Shown: positions 7,406 through 10,353 of the stretch, piece after piece
Layout of the letters: every line of letters starts with the position of its first letter
How positions within the stretch are numbered: the first letter of the stretch is position 1
The notes under the pieces: generated by a model
What the model saw: only the letters and a program-made list of their open reading frames with translations
The model's database searches: none
Told to the model about the DNA's origin: nothing
Made by a program: the position numbers and the translations under genes
Assembly: GCA_036310525.1 (NCBI GenBank)
Contig: JAXJRQ010000010.1
Coordinates: 1 to 10,353, forward strand
Direction of reading: 5' to 3'
Length of the DNA: 10,353 nt
From: UBA4716 sp036310525
GTDB lineage: Bacteria; Bacillota; Clostridia; UBA1381

Positions 7406-7417
7406 CACATATATGTG
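7406..7417. promoter_or_regulatory. 12-bp palindrome beside the icd -35 box, possible operator
   Basis: CACATATATGTG is a perfect palindrome 3 bp upstream of the icd -35 element. The place suits a regulator binding site or upstream element, but AT-rich DNA makes such palindromes by chance and no known consensus is claimed. Confidence 0.25.
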
Positions 7418-7450
7418 TTTTTAAAACTTATGCGACATAATTTTTTTACA

Positions 7451-7467
7451 AAAATATTGAATATTTT
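7451..7467. promoter_or_regulatory. 17-bp AT-rich dyad overlapping a -35 box, possible operator
   Basis: AAAATAT-TGA-ATATTTT is a perfect inverted repeat overlapping the -35 of the plus-strand promoter upstream of the small membrane gene. It could bind a dimeric regulator between the two divergent promoters (icd to the left, membrane gene to the right). The AT-only composition lowers confidence. Confidence 0.3.
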
Positions 7468-7485
7468 ACCATAATGTGTTAAAAT
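7457..7485 (+). promoter_or_regulatory. Sigma-A-type promoter of the small membrane protein gene
   Basis: TTGAAT (7457-7462), a 17-base spacer ending in TGT, and TAAAAT (7480-7485) make an extended -10 promoter. Transcription would begin near 7492, so the REP-like hairpin at 7502-7535 lies in a leader of about 90 bases. It diverges from the icd promoter. Confidence 0.6.
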
Positions 7486-7501
7486 ATGTGTCAAGGAAAC
7501 C

Positions 7502-7549
7502 GTTCTGCATGGCACAACAAGTGTGTCAACAGAACCGTCCCCTTGTGTT
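7502..7549. repeat. REP-like hairpin and left inverted repeat of the membrane-gene islet
   Basis: GTTCTG (7502-7507) pairs with CAGAAC (7530-7535), and inside it TGGCACA pairs with TGTGTCA (7510-7516 with 7522-7528, one G-T pair) around ACAAG, giving a strong imperfect hairpin. The overlapping segment 7527-7549, containing CAGAACCGTCCCCTTGTG, recurs inverted at 7981-8003 with 20 of 23 matches. From memory, sequences of this type (GGGGACGGTTCTG) recur as dispersed repeats in Bacillota genomes; that cannot be checked here. Confidence 0.65.
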
Positions 7550-7583
7550 CCTACTGTCACATTAAGTGAAAGGGTGGTTCCTA

Positions 7584-7970
7584 GTGATTAAACGTATTTT
7601 AGGTACAATTTGTAAGATTATTAAATATATAGTTATTACAAGTAGTGCTCTATGTTTTATTATTTCTGTAATAGTGGCTTTGAATAATGTATTTAATTAT
7701 TCAGAATGTCCTCTTGGTGAAACGTATCTTTTATATTTAGGTAAGTATAAATTTGATTATGCTATAATTGCATATATAATATCTGTATTTAGCATACCTG
7801 TCTGTGTGCTTGGAATTATTATAAATATAATAAGAAAAATATATATTTTTCTTAAAACAAAAACATTCTCTGATTTTAACAGTATTATATTTTGGTGTAT
7901 ACTATTGGTTTTATGCGTTATTTCATCATATCTATATGCTGAAAATTATATAATTCAATTTGGTGTATAG
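7584..7970 (+). CDS. Small three-helix membrane protein of unknown function
   Basis: I do not recognise a family. The 128-residue product starts with a basic segment (MIKRILGTICKIIK) and has three hydrophobic stretches at about residues 13-33, 59-83 and 100-118, so it is probably an inner-membrane protein. It has five cysteines (residues 10, 24, 42, 74, 105, with a sixth at 111) but no CxxC pair and no enzyme motif. I use GTG at 7584 because AAAGGGTGG ends six bases before it; the GTG at 7566 lies upstream of that site and lacks one of its own. The coding sequence is markedly more AT-rich than all neighbours. It is flanked by inverted REP-like repeats, with its own promoter before and terminator after, which suggests acquisition as a unit. 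Codon-like behaviour and the ribosome site support a real gene, but without homologs it stays hypothetical. Confidence 0.65.
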   Translation: MIKRILGTICKIIKYIVITSSALCFIISVIVALNNVFNYSECPLGETYLLYLGKYKFDYAIIAYIISVFSIPVCVLGIIINIIRKIYIFLKTKTFSDFNSIIFWCILLVLCVISSYLYAENYIIQFGV

Positions 7971-7980
7971 CACTAGAAAA

Positions 7981-8003
7981 AACACAAGTGGACAGTTCTA
8001 TTG
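7981..8003. repeat. Right inverted repeat of the membrane-gene islet
   Basis: The 23 bases starting AACACAAGTGGACAGTTC match the reverse complement of 7527-7549 at 20 positions. It begins 10 bp after the stop codon of the small membrane gene. Together with the left copy it encloses 431 bp holding only that gene. In RNA the two copies could also pair over a long range. Confidence 0.65.
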
Positions 8004-8008
8004 TGTTT

Positions 8009-8045
8009 AAGAGGTTAAGTTGACATTGTGTCAACTTAACCTCTT
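8009..8045 (+). terminator. Intrinsic terminator after the small membrane protein gene
   Basis: AAGAGGTTAAGTTGACA (8009-8025) and its exact complement (8029-8045) form a 17-bp stem with a 3-base loop, followed by TTATTAATTC. With the T-run completed by the last stem bases (CTCTTTTATT) it fits a plus-strand terminator. The matching A-rich left side (GTTTAAGAG) is weaker on the other strand. It isolates the islet from htrA. Confidence 0.8.
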
Positions 8046-8055
8046 TTATTAATTC

Positions 8056-8238
8056 AATTCATATTTTGTTCATAAATTAAATAATTGTTGTTTACATTTA
8101 ATTCATACCAGTGACAAAAATGTGATGTATGATATATTTGTAGTCAGGAATAATACATTTAAGGCAAGTCATTTATTGACAATCGCCTAATTTAATGTTA
8201 TGATTTAACAGAAGGGTTATGCCCATACGAAATTCATA
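8056..8238 (+). repeat. htrA upstream region: three AATTCATA copies and an 8-bp dyad
   Basis: The 231-bp stretch 8046-8276 holds no gene. AATTCATA occurs at 8056-8063, 8100-8107 and 8231-8238, two copies upstream of the promoter and one in the leader. AATTAAAT (8075-8082) and ATTTAATT (8096-8103) form a perfect 8-bp dyad with a 13-base gap. These could be binding sites for a stress regulator of the protease gene, but the region is AT-rich and chance is not excluded. Confidence 0.25.
8176..8204 (+). promoter_or_regulatory. Sigma-A-type promoter of htrA
   Basis: A perfect TTGACA (8176-8181), a 17-base spacer ending in TGT, and TATGAT (8199-8204) form a strong extended -10 promoter. Transcription would start near 8211 with a leader of about 66 bases. 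Confidence 0.85.
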
Positions 8239-8276
8239 AATATTGTACTTAAAATAAAAATTCAGGAGGGGTAAAA

Positions 8277-9497
8277 ATGAAAAAGTATCCATATACCGAT
8301 TCTACTGACTTGATTATATACGAAAGAAAAGAAAAGAAAGAAAAAAAGCCTAAAACATGGCTTATTGCCATCAGCTCTGCACTTACGGCAAGCGTACTTA
8401 CTGCGGCTGTTTTCGGAGCAGGTCTTTATTATATATATGACAAAAATCAGCCATCAGTTACCCAGAGAGCGTCTGCTCCGTCTGCAATAGCATCAGAAGC
8501 GGCACAGGTGACTCAGCTTACCGAAACAGTAAACGGCAAGCAGGTGCTGACAATTCCGCAGATTGCGGCAACAGTCGGTCCGAGCGTTGTCGGTGTTATA
8601 AACAAGACAAAGGTTCAGCCGCAAAATTATTTCGACCCGTTCAGCGGCAGATTTTACTACTACGAGGACCCCTCAGCTTCCGATGAAATGGTTGAGCAAG
8701 GCAGCGGCTCGGGTATAATAATCAGCGAAGACGGATATATCGTGACAAATCAGCACGTTATCGAAGGTGCTGCAGAGGTTTCAATAATTCTTAACACAGG
8801 TGATGAAATAGGCGCAAAGGTTGTTGGTCAGGACACAAAAACAGACCTTGCTGTTCTTAAAATTGAAACCGATTTACCGCTAAGTGCGGCAACTCTGGGC
8901 GATTCGACCCAGACTCAGGTTGGTGAGCTTGCAGTCGCAATCGGTAATCCGCTTGGTCAGGAATTTTCGGGTTCTGTAACGGCAGGTATCATAAGTGCAG
9001 TTAACAGAACAATGTCAATAGATAACAGAACATATAACCTTTTACAGACAGATGCAGCCATTAACTCAGGTAATTCGGGCGGTGCGCTTATCAACCAGTA
9101 CGGCGAGGTTATCGGAATTAACTCCGTTAAGCTTTCATCGTCAGGCGTTGAGGGCATGGGCTTTGCAATTGCGATTTCGGAAGCAAAGCCGATAATCGAC
9201 GATTTGATTGCTTCGGGTTATGTGACCGGCAGACCGTTGGTTGGTATAGGCATCAGCGAAACAAGATACGGATTGTTTATAGGAAGTATTCAGGAGGGCA
9301 GCGGTGCTCAGGAAGCAGGACTTCAAGTTGGCGATATGATTCTTGAGGTTGACGGCAAAAAAGCAAAATCATCCTCTGAAGTAAACGAAATCCGTGACGA
9401 AAAGAAACCCGGTGAATACCTGACATTCAAGGTACTGCGTGATAATCAGATTCTTGAAATCAGCGTTCGCCTTACGGAAAGCACACAGACTCCGTAA
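8277..9497 (+). CDS. htrA: Membrane-anchored HtrA/DegP-family serine protease with one PDZ domain
   Basis: A surface quality-control protease expected to degrade or refold damaged exported proteins. The 406 residues comprise a short basic cytoplasmic tail (ERKEKKEKKPK, 16-26), one membrane anchor (about 28-53), a polar linker, a trypsin-like domain (about 93-310) and a PDZ domain (about 318-400). The catalytic triad is complete: H160 in TNQHVIEG, D190 in TDLAVLKI, S267 in INSGNSGGAL. Other HtrA signatures are GSGSGIIISEDGYIVTNQ, AIGNPLG and GMGFAIAI; in the PDZ, LVGIGI, GSGAQEAGLQVGDMI and VDGKKAKS are visible. The ATG follows AGGAGGGG with a five-base spacer, a strong site. It is a single-gene unit between its own promoter and terminators. 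No neighbouring two-component sensor of the CssRS type is in the window. Confidence 0.96.
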   Translation: MKKYPYTDSTDLIIYERKEKKEKKPKTWLIAISSALTASVLTAAVFGAGLYYIYDKNQPSVTQRASAPSAIASEAAQVTQLTETVNGKQVLTIPQIAATVGPSVVGVINKTKVQPQNYFDPFSGRFYYYEDPSASDEMVEQGSGSGIIISEDGYIVTNQHVIEGAAEVSIILNTGDEIGAKVVGQDTKTDLAVLKIETDLPLSAATLGDSTQTQVGELAVAIGNPLGQEFSGSVTAGIISAVNRTMSIDNRTYNLLQTDAAINSGNSGGALINQYGEVIGINSVKLSSSGVEGMGFAIAISEAKPIIDDLIASGYVTGRPLVGIGISETRYGLFIGSIQEGSGAQEAGLQVGDMILEVDGKKAKSSSEVNEIRDEKKPGEYLTFKVLRDNQILEISVRLTESTQTP

Positions 9498-9524
9498 TTA
9501 AATTGCTAATCACTTTTTATTGAA

Positions 9525-9547
9525 TTGACTGTTTTTCATGCAGTCAA
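9525..9547 (+). terminator. First hairpin after htrA, weak terminator candidate
   Basis: TTGACTG and CAGTCAA form a 7-bp stem with a nine-base loop, 27 bp after the htrA stop. Seven Ts (9556-9562) follow only after an eight-base gap, so termination here is probably weak. Confidence 0.4.
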
Positions 9548-9567
9548 CACCATCCTTTTTTTCATAT

Positions 9568-9590
9568 GCCCTTGCTCAAAGAGCAAGGGC
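9568..9590. repeat. Perfect 10-bp hairpin, second of the htrA-ddh series
   Basis: GCCCTTGCTC-AAA-GAGCAAGGGC is a perfect GC-rich hairpin followed by a run of Cs, not Ts, so it is not a standard terminator. It may protect the htrA mRNA 3' end or be a remnant of a repeat element. Confidence 0.55.
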
Positions 9591-9601
9591 CCCCCAAATA
9601 C

Positions 9602-9619
9602 AACGGAATATGTTCCGTT
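9602..9619. repeat. 7-bp hairpin, third of the htrA-ddh series
   Basis: AACGGAA-TATG-TTCCGTT is a perfect small hairpin directly before the strong terminator, with no T-run after it. Its role is unknown. Confidence 0.4.
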
Positions 9620-9623
9620 AACG

Positions 9624-9649
9624 AAAGGGAACCGTTTTCGGTTCCCTTT
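9624..9649 (+). terminator. Intrinsic terminator of the htrA unit
   Basis: AAAGGGAACCG and CGGTTCCCTTT pair over 11 bp around a TTTT loop and run straight into TTTTTAG. This is a classic plus-strand terminator and separates htrA from the ddh promoter. Confidence 0.88.
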
Positions 9650-9716
9650 TTAGTACATATTTTTTGCAAAATTCACAAAATATATTACAGAAAAAAATTC
9701 AATACTGTACTAAAAA
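9647..9716. repeat. 11-bp inverted repeat bracketing the AT-rich region before the ddh promoter
   Basis: TTTTTAGTACA (9647-9657) and TGTACTAAAAA (9706-9716) are perfect inverted repeats 48 bp apart. The left arm starts in the htrA terminator tail and the right arm ends 4 bp before the ddh -35. It could be an operator pair or a repeat-element boundary; nothing else is seen in the AT-rich stretch between. Confidence 0.4.
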
Positions 9717-9720
9717 AATA

Positions 9721-9749
9721 TAGACAACAAAAAAAAGCAGTGGTATAAT
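9721..9749 (+). promoter_or_regulatory. Sigma-A-type promoter of ddh
   Basis: TAGACA (9721-9726), a 17-base A-rich spacer ending in TGG, and a perfect TATAAT (9744-9749) form an extended -10 promoter. Transcription would start near 9756, about 45 bases before the ddh start codon. Confidence 0.82.
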
Positions 9750-9799
9750 TATTTATGTGTAAAGCTTTGTTTTACAGCATTTTAAGGTAGAAAGGTAAG

Positions 9800-10353
9800 A
9801 TGAGTATGAGTATTAAAATCGGAATTTTCGGATACGGAAACCTCGGACGTGGAGTGGAGTGTGCAATTAAAAACAACAGCGATATGGAGCTGGCTGCGGT
9901 ATTTACAAGACGCTCACCCGAAAATGTATCAATTTTGTCGGACAATGTGCCTGTGTATCACGCAGACGACGTTTTAAAACACAAGGATGAAATCGACGTT
10001 ATGATTTTGTGCGGCGGCAGTGCAACGGATTTACCCGTTCAGACTCCTGAGCTTGCGCAGTATTTCAATGTTGTGGACAGCTTTGACACTCATGCCAGAA
10101 TACCCGAGCATTTCGCAAATGTAGATAACGGCGCAAAAAAAGGAAACAAAACAGCGCTTATTTCAGTAGGCTGGGATCCCGGTATGTTTTCACTTAATCG
10201 TCTGTACGCAAACGCTATTCTTCCCGACGGCAATGACTATACCTTCTGGGGCAAGGGCGTAAGTCAGGGACATTCGGACGCAGTAAGACGCATTGACGGA
10301 GTTATTGACGCACGTCAGTACACAATCCCCGTTGAAGCAGCTCTTGAGGGCGC
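9800..10353 (+). CDS. ddh: meso-Diaminopimelate D-dehydrogenase, 3' part missing
   Basis: Catalyses NADPH-dependent reductive amination of tetrahydrodipicolinate to meso-diaminopimelate in one step, feeding lysine and peptidoglycan synthesis. The window ends after 184 codons; the family is about 320-330 residues. Visible are the Rossmann loop IGIFGYGNLGRGVE (7-20), AVFTRRSP (about 34-41), the DVMILCGGSATDLP segment, DSFDTHARIPEHF, SVGWDPGMFSLNR, and FWGKGVSQGHSDAVRRIDG, all hallmarks of Ddh rather than DapB. Two ATGs compete: 9800, with AAAGG four bases upstream, and 9806 (MSIKIGIFGYGN), with the same site ten bases upstream; neither spacing decides it, and many relatives begin like the shorter form. 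It has its own promoter and lies behind the htrA terminator, so it is a separate unit. Confidence 0.95.
   Translation, partial: MSMSIKIGIFGYGNLGRGVECAIKNNSDMELAAVFTRRSPENVSILSDNVPVYHADDVLKHKDEIDVMILCGGSATDLPVQTPELAQYFNVVDSFDTHARIPEHFANVDNGAKKGNKTALISVGWDPGMFSLNRLYANAILPDGNDYTFWGKGVSQGHSDAVRRIDGVIDARQYTIPVEAALEG

Noticed and set aside
7566..7583. Upstream GTG start giving a 134-residue membrane protein
   Set aside because: The AAAGGGTGG ribosome site lies inside this extension and is correctly spaced for the GTG at 7584, while nothing suitable precedes 7566.
7490..8045. Insertion sequence with transposase
   Set aside because: The only gene inside is a 128-residue hydrophobic protein with no DDE, HUH or tyrosine-recombinase motif; I therefore call it a repeat-flanked islet, not an IS.
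9566..9748. 60-codon open frame between htrA and ddh
   Set aside because: It runs through three hairpins, the htrA terminator and into the ddh promoter; no ribosome site and no protein-like conservation pattern.
1..10353. CRISPR array, tRNA, rRNA or phage genes
   Set aside because: No regularly spaced direct repeats, cloverleaf with CCA-type acceptor, rRNA core or phage structural protein was found on either strand by eye.

Overview
The window looks like the chromosome of a low-GC Bacillota of clostridial type. This is inferred from AT-rich intergenic DNA, strong AGGAG-type ribosome binding sites, a purE-purM-purN order, a meso-diaminopimelate dehydrogenase, and a purine pathway that uses a separate AICAR transformylase and a PurO-type IMP cyclohydrolase instead of bifunctional PurH. 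The species cannot be named from the sequence alone.

Positions 1-6028, minus strand: a de novo purine operon read purE, purM, purN, purO-like, a TIM-barrel sugar isomerase/epimerase-like gene, AICAR transformylase (purH C-terminal domain only), and purD, which runs off the left edge. Genes are tightly packed (4-bp overlap, then 2, 17, 12 and 29 bp gaps). The exception is a 133-bp gap between purN and purO that holds an 85-bp structured repeat. A sigma-A-type promoter lies upstream of purE. Together the products carry out GAR synthesis and formylation, AIR synthesis and carboxylation, and the last two steps to IMP; purF, purL, purC, purB and purK are not in the window.

Positions 6092-7402, minus strand: a single-gene unit for an NADP-type isocitrate dehydrogenase, with its own promoter and a strong intrinsic terminator that separates it from the purine operon.

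Positions 7440-8045, plus strand: an AT-rich islet. It has its own promoter, a REP-like hairpin, a 128-residue three-helix membrane protein of unknown function, a diverged inverted copy of the same repeat, and a perfect 17-bp terminator hairpin. The inverted repeats flanking a compositionally different small gene make this the most unusual part of the window.

Positions 8046-9649, plus strand: a membrane-anchored HtrA-family serine protease with a good promoter, followed by four hairpins in a row, the last a classic terminator. Positions 9650-10353: a promoter and the first 184 codons of meso-diaminopimelate dehydrogenase (lysine and peptidoglycan precursor synthesis), cut by the right edge.

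All five promoters I can propose share a 17-bp spacer and an extended -10 (TGn), so the calls support each other. There is no CRISPR array, tRNA, rRNA or recognisable transposase. I did not find a clearly new multi-gene system; the best candidates for a second look are the repeat-flanked membrane gene, the 85-bp element in the purine operon, and the isomerase-like gene placed between the split PurH functions.
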